A stretch of 64,000 nt of DNA, taken from JAKZVK01 sp965261065. GTDB taxonomy: Bacteria; Acidobacteriota; Terriglobia; Bryobacterales; UBA6623. Shown here piece after piece: positions 17,238-25,971 of this stretch; positions within the stretch are counted from its first letter, which is position 1, and every line of letters starts with the position of its first letter. Below the pieces are notes generated by a model. The model searched no databases, had not been told where the DNA came from, and saw only the letters and a program-made list of their open reading frames with translations. The translations under genes and the position numbers were made by a program. Where the stretch lies: NCBI GenBank assembly GCA_965261065.1, contig OZ253444.1:3100001-3164000 (forward strand), written 5' to 3'.

Positions 17238-18221
17238 ATGCAGCGCCGGACTCTCCTCCTACTCTCCTTTGGGCCGATCTACAGCCTCGTTGCCGGTTGC
17301 GGCCGAGTTTTGGGCGCGCGGATCGCGGTGGTACCCAGAGCCGACCACTCCCTCTTCTGGCAAGTCTTCCACGCCGGGGCGAGAAGCGCGGCGGAGGAGC
17401 GGGGGGTGCAGCTTGACTGGGTCGCCCGACTGGACGCTTCTGAACAGACAACCCCGACCGTACGGCTCGAAGGCCTTCTCGATGGGACCGTCCTCAAGGG
17501 TACTGTCGGGGGGATTGTCCCCGATGGAATCATCTTGGCGCCGCCCGAAGCGACCGAAGGAGAGGCGGTGTTGCAGTGGGCGGCGGAAGCCGGAGTCCCG
17601 GTGGTTCTCGTCGAAGCATCGGGTGATGTCAAGGAGACCGGACTTGCCCACGTTGCGACCGACCATGAGCAAGCCTCCCAACTCGCCGCCGAACACCTGG
17701 CCCGCGCGATCGGCAAGAGCAGGAAGGCCGCCCTGGTGCAGGATGTGCGTTCGCGCGGCGCAGCCCTCCGACGCGCTCACACTTTCGTCTCGGACCTGAC
17801 CGCGGCCCGGCGCGACCTGGTCGTCGTCACGCGGTTTGTCAATGTCAACGACCCGGTAGCGGCCATTCATGCAGTGGAGTCGATGCTCGCCGCGCACCCT
17901 GACCTGGGCGTGATCTTCTGCCCCGGCGAAGCCGCGACGGTCGCTGTCTGTCGCGCGCTTCGGCTGGGCGGACAGCGCAAGAAGGTTGCCGTTGTCGGCT
18001 ACGGTCTGGGGTCGGCCGTACAGCAGGGGCTGCGCGACGGCATCCTCGACGCCTTGATCGTTCCCGATGCCTATGCCCTGGGGCGGACGGCCGTCTTGGT
18101 CATGGAAGACATACGGTCGGGGCAGCCTCGCCGGCGAGAGGTCAAGGTCCCCGCCCGCCTCGTTTCGTCAGAGAACTTGAACCAACCCGCGATTCAGCAG
18201 ATCCTCGACCCGACCATCTGA
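17238..18221 (+). CDS. Periplasmic sugar-binding (LacI-type fold) lipoprotein
   Basis: A 327-residue protein beginning MQRRTLLLLSFGPIYSLVAGC; the lipobox VAGC puts the lipidated Cys at 21. Two Rossmann-like lobes follow: HSLFWQVFHAGARSAAEERG, GIILAPP, AAEAGVPVVLVEA, VATDHEQASQLAAEHLA, LGVIFCPGEAATVAVCRAL, VAVVGYGLGSAVQQGLRDG. These are hallmarks of Peripla_BP_4, the ribose-binding-protein family that delivers sugars to ABC importers or sensor kinases. No ABC permease or ATPase is adjacent, so it may act as a sensor partner or be an orphan. The open frame extends to 17034, but only the Met at 17238 places the signal at the N-terminus. Confidence 0.85.
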   Translation: MQRRTLLLLSFGPIYSLVAGCGRVLGARIAVVPRADHSLFWQVFHAGARSAAEERGVQLDWVARLDASEQTTPTVRLEGLLDGTVLKGTVGGIVPDGIILAPPEATEGEAVLQWAAEAGVPVVLVEASGDVKETGLAHVATDHEQASQLAAEHLARAIGKSRKAALVQDVRSRGAALRRAHTFVSDLTAARRDLVVVTRFVNVNDPVAAIHAVESMLAAHPDLGVIFCPGEAATVAVCRALRLGGQRKKVAVVGYGLGSAVQQGLRDGILDALIVPDAYALGRTAVLVMEDIRSGQPRRREVKVPARLVSSENLNQPAIQQILDPTI

Positions 18222-18327
18222 CGTGGCCTCCGGCCGGCTCGTCCGTCTGGGAGGCGATCGGTTGAATGTCCATAGGCAGCCGAGGTATTCCTACGTAATT
18301 GCGGTTAGGCCGTCGATCAAGGGATGT

Positions 18328-19659
18328 ATGCCCCGGCCATCGATGGCGCAAGCTTTCGCCCCCCCGCTTGCACGCCCGCTCGGCAAGAGCGCGGCCTGGG
18401 CGTTTTCGGGGAACGCGGTCTTCACACTCTCACAGGCCGGTATCTTCGCGCTGCTGGCGAAGCTCGGCTCGCCGGCCACGGTTGGGCGTTACGCAATGGG
18501 GTTGGCGATCGTCACGCCGATCATGCTGCTGACGCGCCTGCAATTGCGGGCGGTACTCGCCACCGACGTCCAAGACGAACACTCCTTCTCGGACTATTTC
18601 GGTGTCCGGTTGTGCACCAACGTTCTCGGGCTCGGGATCGTTGCCCTGGTCGTCGCGGTCGGTGGCTTTCGGCCGGAGACAGCGGCCGTGATCCTGCTGT
18701 TGGGCCTGGTCAAGTGGATCGACGGCGTGAGCGACTTGATGTTCGGATTGCTGCAGCGGTACGACCGTTGGGACGTGATCTCGATCTCGACCGCGGTCAA
18801 GGGCTTGTTGTCGCTGCCGCTGCTGGGGGGCGTGATGTGGTGGACGGGAAGTCTGCCATGGGGACTGGCGGCGATGGCGGGCTGGTTCCTCGTCGTGTTG
18901 ACTCTCTACGAAATCCCGATCGCGCGGCGTCTGGCCGCCGAGCGGGGAGAGCTGTTTCGACCGACGCTGAAGCCCGGCGTACTGTGGCGGGTGACGCGGC
19001 TGGCGTTGCCCCTCGGCCTGGCGGCGACGCTCGTGAGCGTGATCAACAGCCTGCCGCGGTACGTGGTGGAGGCCGAGTTAGGCGAACAGGCGCTGGGCTA
19101 CTTTGCCGCAGCCGCACAGCTCGTCATTGCCGGGGCCCTGCCTTTGCAGGCGCTCGGGCAGGCAGCCGTCACGCGTCTGGCTCTCTACGCTCGGACCGAC
19201 CCCGCACAGTTCCGGCGGCTGTTCCTGCTTCTGCTCGCTGCGGCGGCAGGGCTGGGCGCGGCCGGAGTCATTGGCGCGATGGCCTTCGGCGATTGGGTCC
19301 TCGCCGTTGTGTACCAGCCCGAATATGCACGGTATCACGACCTGTTCGTTTGGCTGGCGGTGGGAGTGGGGCTCTCATTCATCAGCTCCGTCCTCGGCTA
19401 CACGATGACGGGCTTGCGGCTGTTTCGGGCGCAGCTTCCGCTGTACCTGGCGGCGGGAGCAGCGTGTTTCGCCGGCCTGCTGTGGTTCGTCCCCACCTAT
19501 GGGCTGCTGGGCGCCGCCTACGCAAATGTCGCGACTTGGGCAGTGGCCACTGTGGGAGGCGTCGTCGTGCTACTTCACCACCGCAGTGCGACGCAGAGAC
19601 CATGTTCCGAGGAGAAGCATCGAATGTCCCCGCTTCCGGACGCGCGCACGGCGAGCTGA
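18328..19659 (+). CDS. Polysaccharide flippase (Wzx/MATE-like)
   Basis: About 443 residues with some 12 predicted transmembrane segments, for example SAAWAFSGNAVFTLSQAGIF near the start, then LGLGIVALVVAVGGF, VILLLGLVKWIDGVSDLM, GYFAAAAQLVIAGALPLQAL and the C-terminal LLGAAYANVATWAVATVGG. The pattern matches the oligosaccharide flippase/polysaccharide biosynthesis family, which moves lipid-linked glycans across the inner membrane. The start is uncertain: the frame opens at 18223, but ATGs at 18328 and 18343 lie just before the first helix. No glycosyltransferase cluster is adjacent. Confidence 0.8.
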   Translation: MPRPSMAQAFAPPLARPLGKSAAWAFSGNAVFTLSQAGIFALLAKLGSPATVGRYAMGLAIVTPIMLLTRLQLRAVLATDVQDEHSFSDYFGVRLCTNVLGLGIVALVVAVGGFRPETAAVILLLGLVKWIDGVSDLMFGLLQRYDRWDVISISTAVKGLLSLPLLGGVMWWTGSLPWGLAAMAGWFLVVLTLYEIPIARRLAAERGELFRPTLKPGVLWRVTRLALPLGLAATLVSVINSLPRYVVEAELGEQALGYFAAAAQLVIAGALPLQALGQAAVTRLALYARTDPAQFRRLFLLLLAAAAGLGAAGVIGAMAFGDWVLAVVYQPEYARYHDLFVWLAVGVGLSFISSVLGYTMTGLRLFRAQLPLYLAAGAACFAGLLWFVPTYGLLGAAYANVATWAVATVGGVVVLLHHRSATQRPCSEEKHRMSPLPDARTAS

Positions 19660-19687
19660 ACCGCGCGACTTCCAGCGAAGCCCGTAG

Positions 19688-19713
19688 CGCGGATCTCGGT
19701 TTTGAGATCCGCG
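19688..19713. terminator. 10-bp stem hairpin between convergent genes
   Basis: CGCGGATCTC (19688-19697), a GGTTTT loop and GAGATCCGCG (19704-19713) form a perfect 10-bp stem 28 bases past the flippase stop. A second weaker palindrome, CCCCCGGCTTCAGCCCGGGG, follows near 19747. Part of the first (gatccgcgg) recurs near 12835, so this may be a dispersed palindrome that doubles as a bidirectional terminator for the flippase and the convergent amidohydrolase. Confidence 0.55.
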
Positions 19714-19868
19714 GCCTTTCGCCCTGAAGGGGCCCAAGGAAAGTAGCCCCCGGCTTCAGCCCGGGGTATCAGGGCAATCATCTCATCGAATCCCTGGAGG
19801 GGCGCGGGAAGAGTTTCCACAGCCATACCTCCAACGCGCCGCGAAACTTCATACGCTCTGAAGAACTC

Positions 19869-20780
19869 CTAGCCGAAGTGGTAGAGCTGCAGCGTCGTCT
19901 TGCCCAGAATCCATTCCTTGTCTTCTTCGCTGAAGAAGGGGATCAGATCTTTCATGATCAACAGCTCGAAGAAGTTGGCGTAGAGCAGCCGCTTCGGTCC
20001 GAATCGGTCGTAGAGCCGGCGCAGGTAGGGCCACATGTCCCGATAGGGGATCTCCTCGCGCGATGGGTTATGAAGCGAGGTGCGGATGTAGACGTTCGGG
20101 AAGCGGGCCAGGCCAAGTAGTGGCTCGATGCCTTCACTGTCGGGGCGAGTGATGTCGATCATCGCGATATGGTCGATGACCAGGTTGACGCCCGGGAAGC
20201 GCTCGGCCACGTCGGCGACCTGCGAGATCTGGTGGGGTGCCAGGAAGATGTTGAAGACCGCGCCCAGCCGCTCGGCCTTTCTCCATAGCGGATTCATCAC
20301 CGGATCGTTCACCCATACGACGTTCTTGTCGTAGATCGGGCTGAGGCGCAGTCCCGAGAACCTGTCGTCCTTCATCAGGCGTTCGAGGCGGGCGGGGTTC
20401 TCAGGGTCAGCCGGAGAGTGGAGCCGGTCGCCGACCAGCAGACCAATCGCGGCGAATTTGTCCGGATGCTGCTTGACGCAGTGGGCGGGGTAGGCGTTGT
20501 CGGTGCCGTAGTAACAGACGTGGCTGATGACGACCTTGTCGATGCCGTACACCTTCATCTGCGCGAGCAGGTGCGCCATGGAGTACTCGCGTGGCGGCCG
20601 GGCGTTCGGGCAGTTCGACAGGCGCGGGTTGATGGGGAACCGCGGGTCGTTGAGCACCCACGCATGCTCGGCGCCGTTCACGATGGGGTAGCGGGCTGGG
20701 GGAGGGCTCAGCAGGGCCGAGACCGGAGTCGAGGCCGCAAGGCCCGCGGCGGTAAGTTTGAGATAGTCGCGGCGTCTCAT
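19869..20780 (-). CDS. Amidohydrolase_2-family protein with Tat signal
   Basis: A 303-residue TIM-barrel metal-dependent hydrolase/decarboxylase. The N-terminus MRRRDYLKLTAAGLAAS is a Tat motif, and the Met at 20780 was chosen over 20843 because it places the twin Arg at the start. Expected metal-site regions: NGAEHAWV near residue 37, a His in VISHVCYYGTDNAY, a His in VIDHIAMIDI and the Asp/Asn area of LLYANFFELL. The first motif has E-H-A-W instead of the usual D-x-H-x-H, so metal ligation may be altered or lost. Substrate unknown; relatives act on aromatic acids and lactones. It is convergent with the flippase gene. Confidence 0.8.
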   Translation of the reverse strand: MRRRDYLKLTAAGLAASTPVSALLSPPPARYPIVNGAEHAWVLNDPRFPINPRLSNCPNARPPREYSMAHLLAQMKVYGIDKVVISHVCYYGTDNAYPAHCVKQHPDKFAAIGLLVGDRLHSPADPENPARLERLMKDDRFSGLRLSPIYDKNVVWVNDPVMNPLWRKAERLGAVFNIFLAPHQISQVADVAERFPGVNLVIDHIAMIDITRPDSEGIEPLLGLARFPNVYIRTSLHNPSREEIPYRDMWPYLRRLYDRFGPKRLLYANFFELLIMKDLIPFFSEEDKEWILGKTTLQLYHFG

Positions 20781-21136
20781 CGGGACCTCCAGTGTGTCCG
20801 CTCGGGTGGCGGCTGTTGGGCTAAGCGCGCGGTTACATGCCACACAGGCCGTCGTTGACCGTACCCAAGATAGCAGGCACCGAACTCGTGGCGTCCCGGT
20901 GGTTCAGTATCCGCAACTCCCCCAAGGGCCGCCAAGCCGACGCCCTAACGACACGGCCTGAGGAAGCACGACTCGGATCCGAAAAATGCTTTTCTTGCCG
21001 ACAACCGCACGTGGCGCTAAGATGATGGATGCCAAGGCGAGACAGGGGGGCTGGATGCATCCTACAATAGGGCCGCTGAACAGCAACGTCGCCGCGGGCA
21101 CAATCAGAGACGGTTTCGAACCGCCTGGAGGGCACC

Positions 21137-22024
21137 ATGTACTTGGATGACAACTTACGACTGAAAATCGGTTTGGCCGAGATGCTCAAGGGCGGCGTCA
21201 TCATGGACGTCACCAACGCCGAGCAAGCGCAGATCGCCGAGAAGGCAGGGGCCACCGCGGTAATGGCCCTCGAGCGGGTACCCGCCGACATTCGAAAAGA
21301 AGGCGGCGTGGCCCGCATGGCGAGCATCGCCAAGATCCGCGAGATCATGCAGACCGTAAGCATCCCCGTCATGGCGAAAGCCCGCATCGGTCACTTCATG
21401 GAAGGTCGGGTTCTCGAAGCGCTCGGTGTCGACTACATCGACGAGAGCGAAGTGCTCACCCCGGCCGATGAGGCGAACCACATCGACAAGCGCGCCTTCG
21501 AGAAAGTTCCCTTCGTTTGCGGTGCGCGAAATCTGGGTGAGGCGCTGCGGCGTATTGGCGAAGGCGCGGCGATGATTCGCACCAAGGGCGAAGCCGGGTC
21601 GGGCGACATTGTCGAGGCCGTGCGTCACATGCGTACCATCCAGAAGGAGATGAAGCAGCTCACCGTCATGTCGAAGGACGAGTTGTTCACGGCCGCCAAG
21701 AACCATCAGTCGCCGCTTGAGCTGGTCGAGTACGTAGCCGAGCACGGCAAGCTGCCGGTACCCAACTTCTCTGCCGGGGGCATCGCCACGCCTGCCGACG
21801 CCGCCCTGGTGATGCAACTCGGCGCCGAGGCAGTGTTTGTCGGCTCGGGCATCTTCAAGTCAGAAGATCCCGACGTGCGCGCCAAGGCCGTCGTCAAGGC
21901 CGCCACCTACTACAACGATCCTGTGAAACTGCTCGAAGCTTGCGAGGACCTTGGAGACGCCATGCGCGGCCAGTCCGTCGCGCAGATGGAAGAGGGCGAG
22001 CTGTTGCAGACGAGGGGCTGGTAG
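21137..22024 (+). CDS. pdxS: Pyridoxal 5'-phosphate synthase lyase subunit PdxS
   Basis: A 295-residue TIM-barrel enzyme that makes PLP from ribose 5-phosphate, glyceraldehyde 3-phosphate and ammonia supplied by PdxT. D24, K81 (MAKARIGHF) and K150 (RTKGEAGSGDI) match the catalytic Asp and the two Lys that carry intermediates. The sequence is strongly conserved over its whole length (GGVIMDVTNAEQAQIAE, DESEVLTPADE). GGAGGGCACC just before the ATG at 21137 is a good ribosome-binding site. pdxT follows on the same strand after 68 bases. Confidence 0.97.
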   Translation: MYLDDNLRLKIGLAEMLKGGVIMDVTNAEQAQIAEKAGATAVMALERVPADIRKEGGVARMASIAKIREIMQTVSIPVMAKARIGHFMEGRVLEALGVDYIDESEVLTPADEANHIDKRAFEKVPFVCGARNLGEALRRIGEGAAMIRTKGEAGSGDIVEAVRHMRTIQKEMKQLTVMSKDELFTAAKNHQSPLELVEYVAEHGKLPVPNFSAGGIATPADAALVMQLGAEAVFVGSGIFKSEDPDVRAKAVVKAATYYNDPVKLLEACEDLGDAMRGQSVAQMEEGELLQTRGW

Positions 22025-22092
22025 CCGGCTCGTGGCCCGGGGGCTCCCTCACCCCGCCCAGTGGCCCCGGACCCAGTGGAAATTCTGTCTGC

Positions 22093-22683
22093 ATGAAGAT
22101 CGGAGTCTGTTCTCTGCAAGGCGACTTCGAGAAGCACGGTCGTATCCTTCAGGCGCTCGGGGTGGACTTCGAGTACGTTGCCCAGGGCGGGCAGCTTGCG
22201 GGGATCGATGGGCTGATTTTGCCCGGCGGGGAAAGCACGACCATGCTCAAGTTGCTCGACGTGGAGAATCTGTTCGAGCCGCTACTCGACTTCGCCCGTA
22301 GCCGGCCGCTCTTCGGGACTTGTGCCGGGGCCATTCTCATGGCCCGCGAGGTGACCGCTCCTGCCCAGCGCAGCTTGGGGCTGATGGATATCACCGTCGA
22401 GCGAAACGCCTACGGCCGCCAGATCGACAGCTTCATTCAGCAAATCGACCCCAGCCCGGAATTCGCCGAGCGCACCGCGCCGGGAGAGATGGAGACCGTT
22501 TTCATCCGCGCGCCGATCATCCGAAAGGTCGAAAAGGGCGTGAACGTGTTGGCCGCCGTCGATTCGAGTCCGGTGCTGGTCGAGCAGGGCCAACACCTGG
22601 CCGCCACCTTCCACCCCGAGTTGACCGGCGACACCCGCGTCCACCAACTCTTTCTCGACAAGATCCGCGACGGCAAAAGATAG
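22093..22683 (+). CDS. pdxT: Pyridoxal 5'-phosphate synthase glutaminase subunit PdxT
   Basis: A 196-residue class I glutamine amidotransferase. The nucleophile C77 lies in LFGTCAGAILMA, and H174 and E176 in TFHPELTGD complete the triad; LPGGEST (about 43-49) binds glutamine. It releases ammonia and channels it to PdxS in a 12+12 complex. The Met at 22093 is preferred to the upstream frame start at 21940, because that would overlap pdxS and add unrelated residues. Confidence 0.97.
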   Translation: MKIGVCSLQGDFEKHGRILQALGVDFEYVAQGGQLAGIDGLILPGGESTTMLKLLDVENLFEPLLDFARSRPLFGTCAGAILMAREVTAPAQRSLGLMDITVERNAYGRQIDSFIQQIDPSPEFAERTAPGEMETVFIRAPIIRKVEKGVNVLAAVDSSPVLVEQGQHLAATFHPELTGDTRVHQLFLDKIRDGKR

Positions 22684-22701
22684 CCTCGCCAACTCATCGC
22701 T

Positions 22702-23130
22702 ATGCAACGCCCGGTCCGTGTGCTGTTCGTCTGCATCGGGAACTCCTGCCGCAGCCAGATGGCGGAAGGGTTCGCCCGGCACAAGCACGGCGGTGTCATC
22801 GAGGCCCTGAGCGCGGGTACCTATCCGGCTTCTATCGTCCAGCCCGAAACCATCGCCATCATGGCCGAGAAGTCTGTCTCGTTGGAAGATCAGTATCCGA
22901 AGAACCTCCGCTCGATCTCGGGCGCGGACGTGGACCTGGTCGTCAACATGAGCGGCTATCCGGTGATGCCCCATTTGCCTGATCTCAAGGGAGGCAATCT
23001 GATCTGGACGGTGACGGACCCCATCGGACAGTCGTTCGAGGTGTACCAGTCGGTTCGCGACCGAATCGAGGCGTTGGTGGACGAGTTGGCCGAGAACCTG
23101 AAGAGGACCGACGGGCTCCCCGGCGCTTGA
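22702..23130 (+). CDS. Low-molecular-weight phosphotyrosine phosphatase/arsenate-reductase-like protein
   Basis: A 142-residue protein with the P-loop C11-IGNSC-R17-S18 near the N-terminus, typical of LMW phosphatases and thioredoxin-coupled arsenate reductases. The general-acid Asp is in TVTDPIGQ at about residue 109. A second Cys (C16) inside the loop is compatible with redox regulation. It starts 18 bases after pdxT, so it is likely co-transcribed. Choice between phosphatase and reductase is open: the extra Cys pair of ArsC near residues 82-89 is not evident, which favours the phosphatase. Confidence 0.85.
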   Translation: MQRPVRVLFVCIGNSCRSQMAEGFARHKHGGVIEALSAGTYPASIVQPETIAIMAEKSVSLEDQYPKNLRSISGADVDLVVNMSGYPVMPHLPDLKGGNLIWTVTDPIGQSFEVYQSVRDRIEALVDELAENLKRTDGLPGA

Positions 23131-23204
23131 ACCTTTCGTCCAAGCCTCGTAAGCGCAAGGCGGCAGAGTGGACGCCGCGGCGCGTCTGGTAGCGTTGAGC
23201 TATC

Positions 23205-24170
23205 TTGAACACGCTGCCTCTTTTCGACGACCGGATGATCGCGGGCAGCCCGCGTGAGCAGCTCGCCGAAAAGCTTCGTGGGCTCGCGGCGGAAGGAATC
23301 CTGATCGGGACCAGCTCCTGGAAGTACGAAGGATGGCTGGGGCAGGTCTATTCACATGGCCGTTACCTCAGCCGAGGCCGCTTCTCTCGCAAGAAGTTTG
23401 AGCAGGAGTCTCTGGCCGAGTACACCGAAACGTTCCCCGTTGTTTGCGGGGATTTCTCCTTCTACCAGTTCCCCTCTCCCGACTATTGGGAGCGGTTGTT
23501 CGCCGCGGTACCGTCGGATTTCCGGTTCGCCTTCAAGGTTCCCGAAGAGATCACCGTTGCTGTTTGGCCGCGTCACGGTCGCTACGGAGCGCGCGCGGGC
23601 GGAGGCAATCCATCGTTTCTCGACGCCGATGTTCTGCGGTCGCAGTTCCTCGAGCCGCTCGCGCCCTATCGCTCACGCGTGGCGGCGCTGATTTTCGAAT
23701 TCGGTGCTTTCTCAGAGCGCGCGTACCCGGGCGGCGCTCGCGACTTCGCCGCGGACTTGACCCCATTCCTCGGCCGGCTGCCCGGAACGTTTCGCTACGC
23801 CGTCGAGATCCGCAATCGCGAGTTTCTTGATCCGCCCTACTTCACCGCGCTCCGTAATCACGGGGCCGCGCATGTCTTCTCGAGTTGGGCGAAGATGCCG
23901 AGCCTAGCCGAGCAGTGCGCCATCGGCGAGGCGCGCACGGCGGACTTCGTCGTCAGCCGTGCGTTGCTGCGTCCGGGCCGCCGCTACGAGCAGGCGGTCA
24001 GCCGGTTCTCGCCCTACACTGAAGTCAAAGACCCTTATCCCGAAGGGACCGACGCGCTCAAGCACCTCATCAACGAGGCCGGCAAGCAGGCCCCGGCACT
24101 GATCTTCGTCAACAACCGCTTCGAGGGCAACGCGCCGACCACGATCTCGACGTTGGTCCTGCAAACGTAG
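23205..24170 (+). CDS. DUF72-family protein (YecE-like)
   Basis: A 321-residue TIM-barrel-like protein: LIGTSSWKYEGWLGQVY near residue 34, then YTETFPVVCGDFSFYQFPS, FRFAFKVPEEIT and the C-terminal ALIFVNNRFEGNAPTTI are all DUF72 signatures. Biochemical function is not established. It starts with TTG at 23205 or possibly at an internal ATG. It may belong to the pdxS-pdxT-phosphatase transcription unit (75-base gap). Confidence 0.88.
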   Translation: MNTLPLFDDRMIAGSPREQLAEKLRGLAAEGILIGTSSWKYEGWLGQVYSHGRYLSRGRFSRKKFEQESLAEYTETFPVVCGDFSFYQFPSPDYWERLFAAVPSDFRFAFKVPEEITVAVWPRHGRYGARAGGGNPSFLDADVLRSQFLEPLAPYRSRVAALIFEFGAFSERAYPGGARDFAADLTPFLGRLPGTFRYAVEIRNREFLDPPYFTALRNHGAAHVFSSWAKMPSLAEQCAIGEARTADFVVSRALLRPGRRYEQAVSRFSPYTEVKDPYPEGTDALKHLINEAGKQAPALIFVNNRFEGNAPTTISTLVLQT

Positions 24171-24323
24171 CGTAAGCCTCCGGCCTTGCCCCCCCAACAG
24201 TATTGGCTGTCCGATTCGTCGGTTCTCAGGCCCTCAAGTCGGCACCCTGCTGCTCCACGCCGAACATTATCGAAGCAACAAACCCCACCCCTCATCGGAA
24301 TAAGCTATTCTTATGGTGCCACC

Positions 24324-25211
24324 ATGAACGTCGGTCACTTCAAGGTCTTTCGCGACATTGCCCAAACCAGCAGCGTCAGCCGTGGGGCGGAGCTCAATGG
24401 CATGAGCCAGTCGGCCGCCAGCCAGTTCCTGCGCCAACTCGAAAAGGACCTCGGCGCGGAACTGTTCGACCGCACCAAACGGCCGCTGAAGCTGACCCCC
24501 GCCGGCAAGCTGTTCCACGAGGCCAGCCGCGACATCGTACGCTGCTACGACGAGGCGCGCTCGAAGATCAACTCACTCAAGGGGGAGTTGGTCGGCTCGG
24601 TGCGAGTGGCTTCTATCTATTCGATCGGGCTCTATGAGATGCGGCGTATTCGCGAGAAGTTCGAAGACCTGCATCCGCAGACGCGCGTCCATCTCGATTA
24701 CATGCGGCCGGAAAAGGTCTACGAGGCCGTCCGGGATGACCAGGTCGACCTCGGGCTCGTCAGCTATCCCAACCCGGTGAGAGGCCTCGATGTCATCCCG
24801 TGGCGCGTCGAGAAGATGGTGCTTGTCTGCCACCCCAGCCACGCCCTGGCCCACAAGCCATCGGTGGAGATCGCTGATCTCGCCGGCCAGGAGTACGTCA
24901 GCTTCGATCCCGATCTTTCGATCCGCAAGGCGGTAGACCGGTTCTTTCGCGAGCGCGGACTTCATCGGACGGTAGTGCTCGAGTTCGACAACATCCAGAT
25001 GATCAAAGAGGCGCTGTCGATCGGTTCGGGCGTGAGCATTCTGCCCGAGCGCACCGTGAGGCAGGAGGTCACCGAAGGACGGCTCGTGACCCGCGAGGTC
25101 GAAGCCAAGGAATTGGTGCGCCCGGTCAGCATCGTCCACCGCCGCAAGAAGACTTTCTCCTCGACCGCCGCCGAATTCTTGCAGTTCCTCCAAGCCCGCG
25201 GCGACAAGTGA
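24324..25211 (+). CDS. LysR-family transcriptional regulator
   Basis: A 295-residue protein. The N-terminal winged helix-turn-helix (FKVFRDIAQTSSVSRGAELN, then MSQSAASQFLRQLEKDLGAELFDRTKRPLKLTPAG) is followed from about residue 88 by the two-lobed effector domain (VASIYSIGLYEMRRI, LDYMRPEKVYEAV, LGLVSYPNP). The effector domain resembles the CysB/Cbl-like group, but the ligand cannot be inferred. The Met at 24324 is used because the longer frame from 24186 adds unrelated residues before the HTH. The adjacent possible targets are the DUF72 gene upstream and the MFS transporter downstream across an IS remnant. Confidence 0.92.
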   Translation: MNVGHFKVFRDIAQTSSVSRGAELNGMSQSAASQFLRQLEKDLGAELFDRTKRPLKLTPAGKLFHEASRDIVRCYDEARSKINSLKGELVGSVRVASIYSIGLYEMRRIREKFEDLHPQTRVHLDYMRPEKVYEAVRDDQVDLGLVSYPNPVRGLDVIPWRVEKMVLVCHPSHALAHKPSVEIADLAGQEYVSFDPDLSIRKAVDRFFRERGLHRTVVLEFDNIQMIKEALSIGSGVSILPERTVRQEVTEGRLVTREVEAKELVRPVSIVHRRKKTFSSTAAEFLQFLQARGDK

Positions 25212-25317
25212 GGCAACCGAGCCGTGACAGTGAGGGGCTGTGAAAAAATCTCCTGAAACAAGCAAGTATCGAAATGTTTGGATAGCCTTCGGCCTCCGAA
25301 TCGCGGCTTGGGTATTG

Positions 25318-25717
25318 ATGGCTGAGCAGAGAACCCTCATCAAACTCGAACAGGGACCCAAACCCCCGCCCGAACCCACGCCCCCCGCCGCGCTCAAGCT
25401 CAAAACTCCCAATCGCAATCAGTTCACCTTCGCCGCGGTCGACGTCGAGGCCCTGCTCGGCCCCGATCACCCCGCGCGCGCGATCTGGGAACTCGCCGGG
25501 CGGCGGGCGAGCGGGTGGGGCGACTCGAGCAGGCGCTGGTGGAGTTGCAGAAAGTCGAGGCGGCGAAAAAGACGGCTCAGGAACGCGAGCAGGCGCGGGT
25601 GAGCGCGACCGAGCCCGAGGCCCGAGTGCAACACGAAAGCAACGGCGGCTAAGGGGTCGGCTACAACGCGCAGCTGGCGACCGACGAGAAGCACAAGATC
25701 GTCGTCGGGGTGGAGCT
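25318..25717 (+). pseudogene. IS1182-family transposase remnant
   Basis: The segment reads LIKLEQGPKPPPEPTPPAAL, then FAAVDVEALLGPDHPARAIW, the conserved N-terminal DUF772 part of IS1182-type transposases. After a shift near 25505 another frame gives ALVELQKVEAAKKTAQ, VSATEPEARVQ and, beyond a stop, GVGYNAQLATDEKHKIVVGV, which matches the central DDE region. The intervening few hundred residues and the C-terminal half are missing. This is a deletion- and frameshift-ridden fossil. Confidence 0.75.
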
Positions 25718-25897
25718 GATTATGACATCGTCTACGAACCTCTCTGTATTGAAACCAAGAACCCGGTGTGGCCGCGGTCGGGCGCGCCAGCCCCGTTCAT
25801 TCCGGTCCGAGGAATGCCGGAAGTACCTGCACAGAGACGCCCGCCTGAAGAGTTTATCCCTGATTTTTTCTATCAAGATTATGCAGCCGGCCACTGA
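25718..25897 (+). pseudogene. C-terminal fragment of an unidentified protein
   Basis: Directly after the IS1182 remnant, in a different frame, 59 codons run to a TGA at 25895: they include YDIVYEPLCIETKNPVWPR and EEFIPDFFYQDYAAGH. Amino-acid composition looks coding, but there is no start codon in a plausible place and I do not recognise the family. It is probably the tail of a gene that the IS1182 element once interrupted. Confidence 0.4.
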
Positions 25898-25971
25898 ATC
25901 GTTTGGAGAAATCCGTACGCTTCAGCGAGTGAGACCAGATCGCCGAGTGCAGATCCCCGTGGCTGCTAGTG

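Noticed and set aside
18324..19727. 467-codon plus-strand frame overlapping the flippase
   Set aside because: Arg-rich alternative frame of the membrane protein gene; the flippase frame has the expected helices.
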